Positions 8,365-16,818 of a stretch of 64,000 nt of DNA are shown in pieces. How positions within the stretch are numbered: the stretch's first letter is position 1; each line of letters starts with the position of its first letter. Position numbers and translations under genes: made by a program. The notes beneath the pieces were generated by a model, which made no database searches, had not been told where the DNA came from, and saw nothing but the letters and a program-made list of their open reading frames with translations. The DNA is from Desulfomicrobium macestii (lineage in GTDB: Bacteria; Desulfobacterota; Desulfovibrionia; Desulfovibrionales; Desulfomicrobiaceae), in assembly GCF_014873765.1 (NCBI RefSeq), contig NZ_JADBGG010000012.1, positions 1 through 64,000 of the forward strand, given 5' to 3'.

Positions 8365-10155
8365 ATGATCATGAACAGCTCTCGATGGTGCGCTGACGTT
8401 TTTCGGGAGGACCACCGACGAGTCCTCGCTTCCGTGCAGAACGCCGCCGATCTGGATGCCGCGCGCAAGGCTTTTTACCACTACGTGACCGAGCGTCAGT
8501 ACGAGATTCATTTCGACGAGCCGGAACACTCCTGCTTCGAGATGGCCGTGGCCCGCGATTGTGCCCGGGTCCTGCGTTCCGTTCTGGCCGGGAGTTCCGA
8601 TGCCCGGGTCGGCTTCAGCGTGACCCAGGCCCTCTGGGACCTCTCGCGGGGGATCGCGCGCCCGGATCTGTCCCGGGCCTTCTTCGCCGAATTCTCCCAC
8701 CTGCTGCACGGGTTGAACGGGACTCCCGAAGGTATCGGGCTCGACGCTTCGGCCTTGGGCGACATCAGCGGCCGCGAGGCGGCTCTGATCAGGTCCCGGG
8801 AGCTCGATCGAATATGGGAGGGCATCGAGGCGGCCATGGCGCGCTACCAGAGCGGATTGGAGCCCGAGGCCATGAAACGTCGGGACCAGCGACGCAGGCG
8901 GGTCCAGGAGGCCTTGGGCGCCACCGATCAGCAGTGGGGGGACTGGCGCTGGCAGGTTCGCGCCATCATCGAGGATTCCGAACGCCTGGCGGCGGCAGTG
9001 ACCCTGCGGGAACACGAGCGCGCGGCCGTTGAGCGGGCGGTGGGCTCCGGACAGCCCTTCGGCATCACGCCCTATTACGCCTCCCTCATGGACGATGATC
9101 CCGAATCCGGACGCGATCGGGCCGTGCGCGCCCAAGTCATCCCTCCCGTTTCCTATGTGGACTGCATGGCCTTTCACGGTGACAGGCGCGCCGAGGCCTT
9201 CGATTTCATGCGCGAGGCCGACACCTCCCCCGTGGATCTCGTCACGCGCCGCTATCCGGCCATAGCCATACTGAAGCCCTTCAACACCTGTCCACAGATC
9301 TGCGTGTACTGCCAGCGCAACTGGGAGATCGAACGGGCCATGGCTCCCGGTGCCATGGCCTCCAGGGCGGATCTGGAAAAGGCCCTGGGCTGGATCAGGG
9401 AGCATCCGGCCATCAAGGAAGTACTGGTCACGGGCGGAGATCCCCTGGCCATGGGCGACGGTCCCCTGGAGCGTATCATGAGGGGGGTCGCCGACATCCC
9501 GCATGTGGAGCTCATCCGTATCGGCACGCGTACGCCCGTGACCCTGCCCATGCGCATCACTTCCGCTCTGGCCCGTATGCTCGGCTCCTTCCGCGAGCCC
9601 GGTGTGCGCGAGGTCTGCCTGGTGACCCATGTGGAGCACGTCTCCGAGGTCACGCCCGAGTTCGTGGCGGCCGTGGATCGCCTCAGGCGAAGGGGACTGA
9701 GCGTCTACAACCAGCTCGTCTTCACGTTTTACGTCTCCAGGCGCTTCGAATCCGCGGCCCTGCGGCGACTGCTGCGCAAATGCGGGGTGGAGCCCTATTA
9801 CACCTTCGCGCCCAAGGCCAAGGAGGAGATGGACGAATACCGCGTGCCCATCGCGCGCATCATGCAGGAACAGCAGGAGGAGGCACGGCTCTTGCCCGGC
9901 ATGCGTCGCACCGACGCGCCCGTGTACAACGTGCCGGGTCTGGGCAAGAACCATCTGCGCGCGGCCCAGAACCGCGACGTGGTTTCCATTCTCCCGGACG
10001 GCTCGCGGGTCTACGAGTTCCACCCCTGGGAGAAGAACATCGTCGAACGCGACTCCTACATCGGGCAAGACGTGCCGATTCTTACATATCTGGAGCGTCT
10101 GGCTGCCATCGGTGAGGATCCGGCGGAGTATTCGAGCATCTGGTATTATTACTAG
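8365..10155 (+). CDS. KamA-family radical SAM protein (lysine 2,3-aminomutase-like)
   Basis: The 596-residue protein contains the radical SAM cluster motif CPQICVYC (C-x3-C-x2-C) after KPFNT. It then has VTGGDPLAMGDGPLERI, RIGTRTPVTLPMRI and VCLVTHVEH, the layout of lysine 2,3-aminomutase. VPGLGKNHL near the C-terminus corresponds to the PLP-lysine loop of LAM. It is about 180 residues longer than LAM because of an N-terminal helical extension before the core. AGGTGG just before ATG 8365 supports that start over GTG 8359. Substrate unknown: the family includes lysine and glutamate aminomutases and EpmB-like enzymes. No acetyltransferase (AblB) or elongation factor P gene is adjacent. Confidence 0.8.
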   Translation: MIMNSSRWCADVFREDHRRVLASVQNAADLDAARKAFYHYVTERQYEIHFDEPEHSCFEMAVARDCARVLRSVLAGSSDARVGFSVTQALWDLSRGIARPDLSRAFFAEFSHLLHGLNGTPEGIGLDASALGDISGREAALIRSRELDRIWEGIEAAMARYQSGLEPEAMKRRDQRRRRVQEALGATDQQWGDWRWQVRAIIEDSERLAAAVTLREHERAAVERAVGSGQPFGITPYYASLMDDDPESGRDRAVRAQVIPPVSYVDCMAFHGDRRAEAFDFMREADTSPVDLVTRRYPAIAILKPFNTCPQICVYCQRNWEIERAMAPGAMASRADLEKALGWIREHPAIKEVLVTGGDPLAMGDGPLERIMRGVADIPHVELIRIGTRTPVTLPMRITSALARMLGSFREPGVREVCLVTHVEHVSEVTPEFVAAVDRLRRRGLSVYNQLVFTFYVSRRFESAALRRLLRKCGVEPYYTFAPKAKEEMDEYRVPIARIMQEQQEEARLLPGMRRTDAPVYNVPGLGKNHLRAAQNRDVVSILPDGSRVYEFHPWEKNIVERDSYIGQDVPILTYLERLAAIGEDPAEYSSIWYYY

Positions 10156-10163
10156 GCCGAAAA

Positions 10164-10189
10164 AAGCCTCCCCTGGAAAGAGGAGGCTT
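10164..10189. terminator. Bidirectional hairpin terminator after the KamA-family gene
   Basis: AAGCCTCC (10164-10171) pairs with GGAGGCTT (10182-10189) around a ten-base loop. A run of A before the left arm becomes a T-run on the minus strand, so the hairpin is a textbook terminator for leftward transcription arriving from the liv operon. For the rightward KamA-family gene it lies eight bases after the stop, but with only a weak T-tract. Confidence 0.7.
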
Positions 10190-10240
10190 CATGTGCCTGC
10201 GGGAGGCCGTGCCGATGATGGGCCGTGGTGTGAAGTCAGA

Positions 10241-10434
10241 AAGGCATGGATTCCCGCCTTCGCGGGAATGACGCTGATGCGGGGCGCTCCGCCTGTGCAT
10301 CATCCCGCGAAACAGGGTCCATCAGGATCAGCGGGGCCCCTGCCTTTTGTGAGACCTTGGAACGGCTGTTCACGTTTCGCACGTTGAACGCGAAACAACG
10401 ATGTCATCCCCGCGAAGGCGGGGATCCATGCCTT
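10241..10434. repeat. Inverted pair of REP-like palindromes
   Basis: A 33-bp unit at about 10241-10273 (core TTCCCGCCTTCGCGGGAA) recurs in inverted orientation at about 10402-10434 (core TCCCCGCGAAGGCGGGGA). Each unit is itself a hairpin, and the two also pair with each other. The differences between copies are compensated, so both stems remain intact. A further small hairpin (GTTTCGC 10374-10380 with GCGAAAC 10390-10396) lies between them. The right unit sits 47 bases after the end of the liv operon and may also end its transcripts. No gene is present in 10156-10480. Confidence 0.75.
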
Positions 10435-10480
10435 TCAACCGCGCCTTCTCTTCGGCAGGATGCCTTTTAGCCCATCCGCA

Positions 10481-11632
10481 TCAATCCGCCAGGACGAACT
10501 TGCCGTCCCTGACCTGGACCATGACCATGGAGTCCACGTCCAGGCCGTTGTGATCCTCGGGGGTCAGGTTGTAGATGCCCGAGATGCCGACATAATTCTG
10601 AGTGCTCTCGATGGCTGCGCGCAGGGCTTCGGGTTCGGTGCCGGCCTTTTCGATGCCCTTGGCGATGAGCATGATGGCGTCCCAAGCGTAGCCCGAGTGG
10701 GTGTTGATGGGGAACTGTTTGTCGTAGCCCTTCTCAATGTACAGCTTCACGAATTCCTGGATACCGGCCTTCTGCGGATCCGTGTCCGGCAGCTCGTCCA
10801 CGACCATGAGCTTGGTGGCGGGCATGCGGTTGCCTTCGCTCGCGGGCCCGGCCAGCTCGATGTACTTGGGATCGGGCAGGCCGTGGCACTGGAAGAGGGG
10901 CAGGTCGATGCCAAGCTGAGCCACGTTCTTGGCGCTGATGGCGCCGGCCGGGCCGGTGGTCCAGACCACGAGGGCCAGGGGGCCTGCGTTCTTGGCCTTG
11001 GTCAGCTGGGCAGTCATGTCGGTGTCGCGGGCGCCGAAGGATTCCTTGATGAGGATCTCGATGCCGAATTCCGGGGCAAGCTGCTCCATCCAGCGCATGC
11101 CGTCCTTTCCGAAGCCGTCGTCAGCCGAGAGCAGGGCGATCTTGGTCAGACCCTTGTCTTTGAGATAGGTGAAGAGGCGCTCAACCGCGATCTTGGAACG
11201 CTGGGGCGATTTGAAGACCCAGTCGAAGGGGCCGAACTTGCCGCCCATGATGACCGGATCACCACCGACGGTCATGACGATGGGGATCTTGGCGGAGTGG
11301 ATGATTTTCTTCACGTTCATGCCCGTGTCGGTCAGGGTCGGTCCGACCAGAGCCACGACCTTGTCCTTGTAGATGAACTTGGTGGCGATATTGGCGGATT
11401 TGGCCGGATCTCCCTCGGTGTCGGCGATGATCAGCTCGATCTGCTTGCCGCCGACCCCGCCCTCGGCGTTGATCTTGTCGACCAGCATCTCGGCGACCAG
11501 CTTGCTGGGTGTGCCTATGAACGACGCCCGACCCGACAGGTCGAAAAAAGCGCCCAGCTTGATGGTGTCCTCGGCCAGGGCCGGGGAAGCCAGCAGCATG
11601 AGACAGCTCAGAAAACCGAAAATCTTGCGCAT
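10481..11632 (-). CDS. Branched-chain-amino-acid-type ABC substrate-binding protein
   Basis: The 383-residue protein has a signal peptide (cleavage after ASPALA, about residue 20). It then shows the LivJ/LivK fold signatures IKLGAFFDLSGRASFIG, LVDKINAEGGVGGKQIEL and VVALVGPTLTDTGMNV. It would capture the ligand in the periplasm for the LivHMGF-type transporter encoded upstream in the same operon. Because a phenylacetate-CoA ligase is fused into that operon, an aryl acid is at least as likely a ligand as leucine; this is inference from context. A GC-rich imperfect hairpin lies in the 108-base gap before it (about 11708-11735), possibly setting a different expression level for the binding protein. 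Confidence 0.85.
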   Translation of the reverse strand: MRKIFGFLSCLMLLASPALAEDTIKLGAFFDLSGRASFIGTPSKLVAEMLVDKINAEGGVGGKQIELIIADTEGDPAKSANIATKFIYKDKVVALVGPTLTDTGMNVKKIIHSAKIPIVMTVGGDPVIMGGKFGPFDWVFKSPQRSKIAVERLFTYLKDKGLTKIALLSADDGFGKDGMRWMEQLAPEFGIEILIKESFGARDTDMTAQLTKAKNAGPLALVVWTTGPAGAISAKNVAQLGIDLPLFQCHGLPDPKYIELAGPASEGNRMPATKLMVVDELPDTDPQKAGIQEFVKLYIEKGYDKQFPINTHSGYAWDAIMLIAKGIEKAGTEPEALRAAIESTQNYVGISGIYNLTPEDHNGLDVDSMVMVQVRDGKFVLAD

Positions 11633-11740
11633 GTCATTTTCTCCTCTTCAGATTGATTGATGCCGTGATGGCCCGGTCTTGGCTGACTGTTGAAATATTC
11701 AAAATCCGCAGGCCGCTGTTTTTTGAGCGACCTGCTGAAA

Positions 11741-13825
11741 TCAAACGATCTCGTCCTGAATCCGGCTGTCGAAAACCCGTTGGCTCTTGCGTTCCGAGCG
11801 GGGCAGGCTGCCGTAGTCCACCAGCTCCAGGTCCACCGTGACCATGAGCTGTTTCTTTATCTGATGTCCAGCCTCATGCGCCAGTTCCGGTCCGCGGCCC
11901 GCGGGGACGCCCTCGGCGCGCTCGATCACAAGGCGCAGACTGTCGCGGCCCCCGTCGTCTCGGGTCAGGTGGATCTGGTATTCGGAACCAAGGCCGGGCA
12001 CCCCCGAAAGGATTGTGTCGATGGAGCTGGGGTAGATGTTCACGCCCCTGAACTTGATGGTGTCGTCGGAGCGGCCCTTGATGCGCGAATGCCGTGGCAT
12101 GATGCTGCCGCAGGTGCACGGCTCGGGGATGATGCGCGTGATGTCGCGGGTGCGGTAGCGGATGAGCGGCGCGCCCTCCTTGCACAGGGTGGTGATGACC
12201 ATCTCGCCCCATTCGCCGTCGGGCAGGGGCCTTAGCGTTTCAGGGTCGAGGATCTCCATCAGGTAGTAGTCGCTCCAGTAATGGATGCAGTCGTGATCGG
12301 AGCATTCGATGCCCGCGCCCGGCCCGTAGAGCTCGGTCAGGCCGGTGATGTCGAAAAGCTCGGCCCCGCCGAAGAGTTCGGAGATCTTCTTGCGCATGGA
12401 GCGGCTGGAGCGCTCGGAGCCGTAGATGATCTTCCTGACCGCGATCCTGTCCGCGATGCCGCGCTTGTGGATCTCCTCGGCCATGAGCAGCGCCATGGAT
12501 GCCGTGGAGCAGAAGACCGTGGACTGAAAGTCGAGCAGGAACTGGATGTGCATGTCGATGTTGCCGGGCCCTACCGGCACGGCCATGGCACCGACCTTCT
12601 CGCAGCCGAGTTGAAAGCCCATGCCCGCCGTCCAGACTCCGTAGCCTACGGCGATCTGGACCCGGTCCAGGGTATTGACTCCCGCGCTCTGGTAGCAGCG
12701 GGCGAACATGTCGGTCCAGTCGTCCAGATCCTTTTGCGTGTAGCAGAGTACCTTGCGCTTGCCCGTGGTCCCGGAACTGGCATGCACGCGCACAAGCTGC
12801 TCGAAGGGCACGCTTTTGAGCGGGAAGGGATAGCCGTCGCGCAGATCGTCGGTGGTCGTGAAGGGCAGGCGCTGCAGGTCGTCGAGGCTCTGGATCGAAT
12901 CGGGCGTGATCCCGGCCGCCTCAAGCTTGGCGCGGTAGGCCGGAGAGCCTTCGAAGGCATGGCGCACCGTCCATTTGAGGCCCTTGAGCTGATGGGCCTT
13001 GAGTTCGTCCGTAGAGTTGAAGGAGGGCATGAAGTTTTTGTGCATGGGAGGTTTCTCCAGACGGATATTGGTCAGCCCGGCCGCACCCAGGCGGCTGGCG
13101 GAAGGGTTGTCGTGACTGGCCGCGCCCAGGAAGGCGGCGCGCAGGGACGGGTCCAGGAGCAGGTCGCGACTCTTGCCCTGCTCGACAATGCTGCCCCCGG
13201 CCAGAAGATAGGCCGTGTCGGAGGCGGACAGGGCGCGGGCGGCGTTCTGTTCGACAATGAAGATGGTCGTGCCCGCGCGGGCCAGCTGGTGGATGATGGA
13301 AAAAATTTCGTCGGTGATGAGCGGGGCCAGGCCCAGACTCGGCTCGTCCAGAAGCAGCAGGCGCGGCGCGGCCATCAGCGCCCGGCCCATGGCCAGCATC
13401 TGCTGTTCGCCGCCGGACAGGGTTCCAGCAAGCTGTTGCCGCCGCTCCTTGAGCTTTGGAAAACGGGCGAAAATCTCTTCCATACGCCTGGTTTCCTCGG
13501 CCCTGGCCAGATTCAGGGGGATGGCTCCGAGTTGCAGGTTTTCAAGCACCGAGAGCTGGGCGAACACTTCGCGCCCTTCGGGGGACAGGGCCAGACCGTG
13601 GCGGACCATGCGCGCCGGGCTTGAGCCGGTCACGGTCTTGCCGTCGAGGAGGATCTCTCCGCCCGTGGGCCTCACCAGACCCATCACGCATTTGAGCAGG
13701 GTGCTCTTGCCCGCTCCGTTGGCCCCGACCAGGGCCACGGTCTGACCGGCCGCGACCTCCATGTCGATGCCAAACAGGGCCTGGGCCGCGCCGTAGTGCG
13801 CCGTCAGATTCTTTATGGTCAGCAT
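11741..13825 (-). CDS. LivF-type ABC ATPase fused to phenylacetate-CoA ligase
   Basis: A single 694-codon frame. Residues 1-235 are a LivF ATPase: Walker A VGANGAGKST, signature LSGGEQQMLAMGRAL, Walker B LLLLDEPSLGLAP. After a linker, residues from about 261 (internal Met at 13045) are a full-length 434-residue PaaK-type ligase with ASSGTTGKRK (ATP loop), FDITGLTELYGPG, YRTRDIT and C-terminal RSERKSQRV holding the catalytic Lys. The ligase converts phenylacetate or a related aryl acid, CoA and ATP to the aryl-CoA. GGAG lies nine bases before the internal ATG, so a separate ligase could also be made. It shares one base with the livG stop. The fusion suggests uptake coupled to CoA activation. 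Confidence 0.85.
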   Translation of the reverse strand: MLTIKNLTAHYGAAQALFGIDMEVAAGQTVALVGANGAGKSTLLKCVMGLVRPTGGEILLDGKTVTGSSPARMVRHGLALSPEGREVFAQLSVLENLQLGAIPLNLARAEETRRMEEIFARFPKLKERRQQLAGTLSGGEQQMLAMGRALMAAPRLLLLDEPSLGLAPLITDEIFSIIHQLARAGTTIFIVEQNAARALSASDTAYLLAGGSIVEQGKSRDLLLDPSLRAAFLGAASHDNPSASRLGAAGLTNIRLEKPPMHKNFMPSFNSTDELKAHQLKGLKWTVRHAFEGSPAYRAKLEAAGITPDSIQSLDDLQRLPFTTTDDLRDGYPFPLKSVPFEQLVRVHASSGTTGKRKVLCYTQKDLDDWTDMFARCYQSAGVNTLDRVQIAVGYGVWTAGMGFQLGCEKVGAMAVPVGPGNIDMHIQFLLDFQSTVFCSTASMALLMAEEIHKRGIADRIAVRKIIYGSERSSRSMRKKISELFGGAELFDITGLTELYGPGAGIECSDHDCIHYWSDYYLMEILDPETLRPLPDGEWGEMVITTLCKEGAPLIRYRTRDITRIIPEPCTCGSIMPRHSRIKGRSDDTIKFRGVNIYPSSIDTILSGVPGLGSEYQIHLTRDDGGRDSLRLVIERAEGVPAGRGPELAHEAGHQIKKQLMVTVDLELVDYGSLPRSERKSQRVFDSRIQDEIV

Positions 13826-14589
13826 CAGGCCGTGGCCTCCATTCTTCCAAGATAGGCTTCAAGCACCAGCGGATTGCGGCGGACTTCGTCGGCCGTGCCC
13901 GTGGCGATGCAGCATCCGCTGTCCAGGACCACCACCAGATCGGCTATGTTCATGACCAGATCCATGTCGTGTTCGACCAGTAAAATGGTGTGGCCCGCGC
14001 GGCGCAGGTTTCGAAGCTGCTCGCCCACGGCAGCGGTTTCCTCGGCGTTGAGCCCGGCCACGGGCTCGTCCAGGAGCAGCAGCTTAGGCCTGCCTACAAT
14101 GGCCCGGGCCAGTTCGACCCGCTTCTTGTCGCCGTAGGCAAGCACTCCGGCAGGCCAGCCGGCCTTGTCGGCCAGTCCGAACTGGTCCATCGCCTCAAGG
14201 GCCCTGAGCCGCAGCCGACGCTCGCGGTGTCGCAGATAGGGCAGGCGCAGCATGGCCATGAACATGGACTCACCCCCTTCTCGGGTCAGGCCGGTCAGCA
14301 CGTTGTCCAGCACCGAAAGACGCGGAAAAAGACGCAGGTTCTGGAAGGTGCGATGAATGCCCAGGCGCGTGATGCGGTGCGCCGGAAGCCCCGCGATTTC
14401 CTGATCCATGAAGCGGATGGACCCGCTCGTGGGGGAGAGCACGCCGGTCATGCAGTTGATGAGCGTGCTCTTGCCCGCGCCGTTGGGACCGATGAGCGCG
14501 GTCAGCTGTCCGGCGGGCACGCTCATGCACACGTCCTGCAGGGCGGGCAGCCCTCCGAAAAATTTGTTCAAACCGTCAAGCCGCAGCAT
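13825..14589 (-). CDS. livG: LivG-type ABC transporter ATPase
   Basis: The 254-residue protein has Walker A IGPNGAGKSTLINCMTG, the LivG-typical Q-loop region IHRTFQNLRLF, and signature LAYGDKKRVELARAI. It also has Walker B LLLLDEPVAGLN and the C-terminal VEHDMDLVM with YLG ending. It energises the permease formed by the LivH and LivM proteins together with the LivF domain encoded next. Its start lies 14 bases inside the end of livM, indicating coupled translation. Confidence 0.92.
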   Translation of the reverse strand: MLRLDGLNKFFGGLPALQDVCMSVPAGQLTALIGPNGAGKSTLINCMTGVLSPTSGSIRFMDQEIAGLPAHRITRLGIHRTFQNLRLFPRLSVLDNVLTGLTREGGESMFMAMLRLPYLRHRERRLRLRALEAMDQFGLADKAGWPAGVLAYGDKKRVELARAIVGRPKLLLLDEPVAGLNAEETAAVGEQLRNLRRAGHTILLVEHDMDLVMNIADLVVVLDSGCCIATGTADEVRRNPLVLEAYLGRMEATA

Positions 14590-15574
14590 GGTCGCGCCTC
14601 CACAGGGCCATCCGCACCCGGATCATGTCAGTCAGGCCCGTGATCAGGCCCTGGGGCAAAAACATGAGCACCAGCACGAGAATGCCGCCGTGCACGAAGT
14701 CCTTGTAGGTGTCGAAGATCTCCATCCATTCCGGCAGCAAGGTCAAAAAGGCCGCGCCGAAAACCGAACCCCAAATGGAGCCCATCCCGCCGACTACGAC
14801 CATGATGACCATGTCCGTGGAGGTGAAGATGCCGAAGGTGTCCGGGCTCACGTAGGAATAGCAGTGCGCGAAGAGGCTTCCGGCCAGGGATGCGAGCACG
14901 GCCGAGAGCACAAAGACCTTGACCTTGGCGGAGCGGGTGTCGACGCCCAGGCTGGCCGCCGCCGTCTCGTCTCCGGCCAGGGCGGCCAGGCCCCGCCCCA
15001 CGCCGCTGCGCACCAGATTGAGGCACAGCAGCAGGCAGACCATGGTGAAGCCCCACAGCAGATAGTGCAGGCTGACCGGGTCATCGAAGACCACGTCGGC
15101 CACGGACAGGCTGGGGATGCCGGCGAATCCGCTGGGTCCGCCGGTGACCTCGTCCCACTGCAACAGGACGGTGTGCACGACGTAGTTCAGTCCGAGGGTG
15201 GCCATGGCCAGATAGTGGCCGGAGAGGCGCAGGACAGGGATGCCCACGGCCAGGGCGACAAGGCCCACCAGCGCCGCGACCAGAAACATGGACGGCCAGG
15301 GGGGCAGGCCGAAGGTGACGGTGGCGATGGCCGAACCGTAGGCGCCAAGACCGAAGAACGCGGCATGCCCAAGGGAGATCTGTCCGGCATAGCCGATGAA
15401 CAGGTTCAGGCCCAGCACGATGATGGCGTTGATGGCGATGAGATTGGTCAGGCCCAGGGTGTAGGGGTTGTCCTCGATGTAGGGGAAGAGGATCAGAGCC
15501 GCGGCCATGAGGGTTGCGAATAGGCCTGTCCGGTGCAGGGAGAGGAAGTAGAGAAGGTTTTGTCTGCCGGTCAT
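14576..15574 (-). CDS. livM: LivM-type ABC transporter permease
   Basis: The 332-residue membrane protein has roughly eight to ten hydrophobic helices. It carries LivM hallmarks such as NLFIGYAGQISLGHAAFFGLGAY (shown here in part: GYAGQISLGHAAFFG) and VVGGMGSIWGSVFGA, the latter near the EAA-type coupling segment. It forms the membrane channel with LivH. It is separated from livH by a 290-base gap holding a large inverted repeat, which is unusual because these genes normally abut. Confidence 0.92.
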   Translation of the reverse strand: MTGRQNLLYFLSLHRTGLFATLMAAALILFPYIEDNPYTLGLTNLIAINAIIVLGLNLFIGYAGQISLGHAAFFGLGAYGSAIATVTFGLPPWPSMFLVAALVGLVALAVGIPVLRLSGHYLAMATLGLNYVVHTVLLQWDEVTGGPSGFAGIPSLSVADVVFDDPVSLHYLLWGFTMVCLLLCLNLVRSGVGRGLAALAGDETAAASLGVDTRSAKVKVFVLSAVLASLAGSLFAHCYSYVSPDTFGIFTSTDMVIMVVVGGMGSIWGSVFGAAFLTLLPEWMEIFDTYKDFVHGGILVLVLMFLPQGLITGLTDMIRVRMALWRRDHAAA

Positions 15575-15665
15575 GAGCGTCCTTGAAGAATGGTGTCGTC
15601 TGGGCCGGGAAAGTATAATCGATTTGGCCGGGGGTAAAGTCCGAAGTATAGAGCTGATGGTGAGC

Positions 15666-15834
15666 GGCTTGCCGGGATGGGTTTTCCGGCGGCCGAAACT
15701 CCCTCGCGGGCCTCGTAACGTTCAACCGTTGCGTGCAGGGCCTGAAATTGGTGCAGTTCGCTCGGCAACGGTTCAACGAACGATGCCTGGCTCGGTCAGA
15801 CAGTCGGCCACCGGAAAACCCATCCCGGCAAGCC
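15666..15834. repeat. 169-nt palindromic element between livH and livM
   Basis: A 31-bp left arm (15666-15696) is the reverse complement of 15804-15834 with one mismatch. An inner pair, 15719-15732 and 15765-15778, also matches over 14 bases with one mismatch. The whole unit can fold into a long cruciform or RNA hairpin with an internal bulge. It fills most of the 15575-15864 gap, in which I see no gene. No flanking target duplication was recognised. It may be a miniature inverted-repeat element, or a structured RNA that modulates expression of the downstream liv genes. Confidence 0.8.
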
Positions 15835-15864
15835 TTGGACATGCGCCACGAATTGGAAAAAAAA

Positions 15865-16797
15865 CTATTTCCCCAAAAAACCCTTGGGGCGGACGAAGAG
15901 GACCAGGAGCAGGACCACGAAGGCGACGACATCCTTGTAGGCGCTGGAAAGATAGCCCGCCGAGAGGGATTCCAGCAGTCCAAGGCCCAGGCCGCCGAGG
16001 ATGGCTCCGGGGAAGGAGCCGAAGCCGCCGAGAATGGCGGCGGCGAAGCCCTTGAGGCCCAGCAGCACCCCCACGTCGTAATTGAGGGTGGTTATGGGCG
16101 TGACCAGCACTCCGGCCAGGCCGCCCAGGGCCCCGGCGATGGCGTAGCTGGTCAGGCGGATGCGGCCCGAGGCTATGCCGACCACGGCCGCGGCCGTAGG
16201 ATTGGAGGCCACGGCGCGCATGCACAGGCCCAACGACGTCTTGTGGAAGAACCACGTCAGAATGGCGATGGCCACGACGGTCAGGCCCAGAATCCACAAG
16301 GCCTGCGGCAGCACGCTCGCGCCCAGGATCTGGACCGGGACGTCCGGGGTCAGCGGGGGGAGCGCCATGCGGTTCTTGCCCCATACGATCTTTATGATGC
16401 CGCGCAGGATGATGGACAGACCCACGGTCAAAAAGATGAGCACCAGATGGTTGTCCGATCTGGCCGGACGCAATCCCACCCGTTCGACGACCATCGCCAC
16501 AAGGGCCACCAGACAGACTGCCAGGACGAGCGCCGGGACGGTCGGCAGGCCGAGGGCGAAGAGCGCCGAGAACATGAACATTCCGCCCAGGGTGACGAAA
16601 TCGACCTGGATGAAGTTGACGATGCCCATGGTGTTGCTGACCACGCAGAAGCCCAGCGCAATGAGCGCATAGATGGCTCCGCCCGTCAGGCCGCTGAAAA
16701 TATACTGCAGGAGATCCGTGTACAAAATTGTTTCCAACTGCTTGAAATGTGAAGGTGAGGCAACGTAGTCGAGAAGCAGCCGAATTTCAAGGATCAT
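15865..16797 (-). CDS. livH: LivH-type ABC transporter permease
   Basis: A polytopic permease with YIFSGLTGGAIYALIALGF at its first helix and IVNFIQVDFVTLGG, both typical of LivH. VASNPTAAAVVGI and GGFGSFPGAILGG mark the coupling region. It pairs with LivM. The start is uncertain: ATG 16797 gives 310 residues with a non-conserved 20-30 residue leader, whereas a TTG at 16725 would begin just before the first helix, as in most LivH proteins. It is the first gene of the operon, and its promoter should lie in 16800-17150. Confidence 0.88.
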   Translation of the reverse strand: MILEIRLLLDYVASPSHFKQLETILYTDLLQYIFSGLTGGAIYALIALGFCVVSNTMGIVNFIQVDFVTLGGMFMFSALFALGLPTVPALVLAVCLVALVAMVVERVGLRPARSDNHLVLIFLTVGLSIILRGIIKIVWGKNRMALPPLTPDVPVQILGASVLPQALWILGLTVVAIAILTWFFHKTSLGLCMRAVASNPTAAAVVGIASGRIRLTSYAIAGALGGLAGVLVTPITTLNYDVGVLLGLKGFAAAILGGFGSFPGAILGGLGLGLLESLSAGYLSSAYKDVVAFVVLLLVLFVRPKGFLGK

Positions 16798-16818
16798 CGC
16801 CTGCCTGAAACTGCGCAA

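Noticed and set aside
8116-10068. A 650-codon minus-strand frame over the KamA-family gene
   Set aside because: Antisense shadow of the radical SAM gene; Gly/His/Arg-rich with no recognisable domain.
13030-13060. LivF-PaaK fusion as a sequencing frameshift
   Set aside because: Both domains are in the same frame through a readable linker with no stop, so a single-base error is not needed to explain it; a missing stop codon remains possible.
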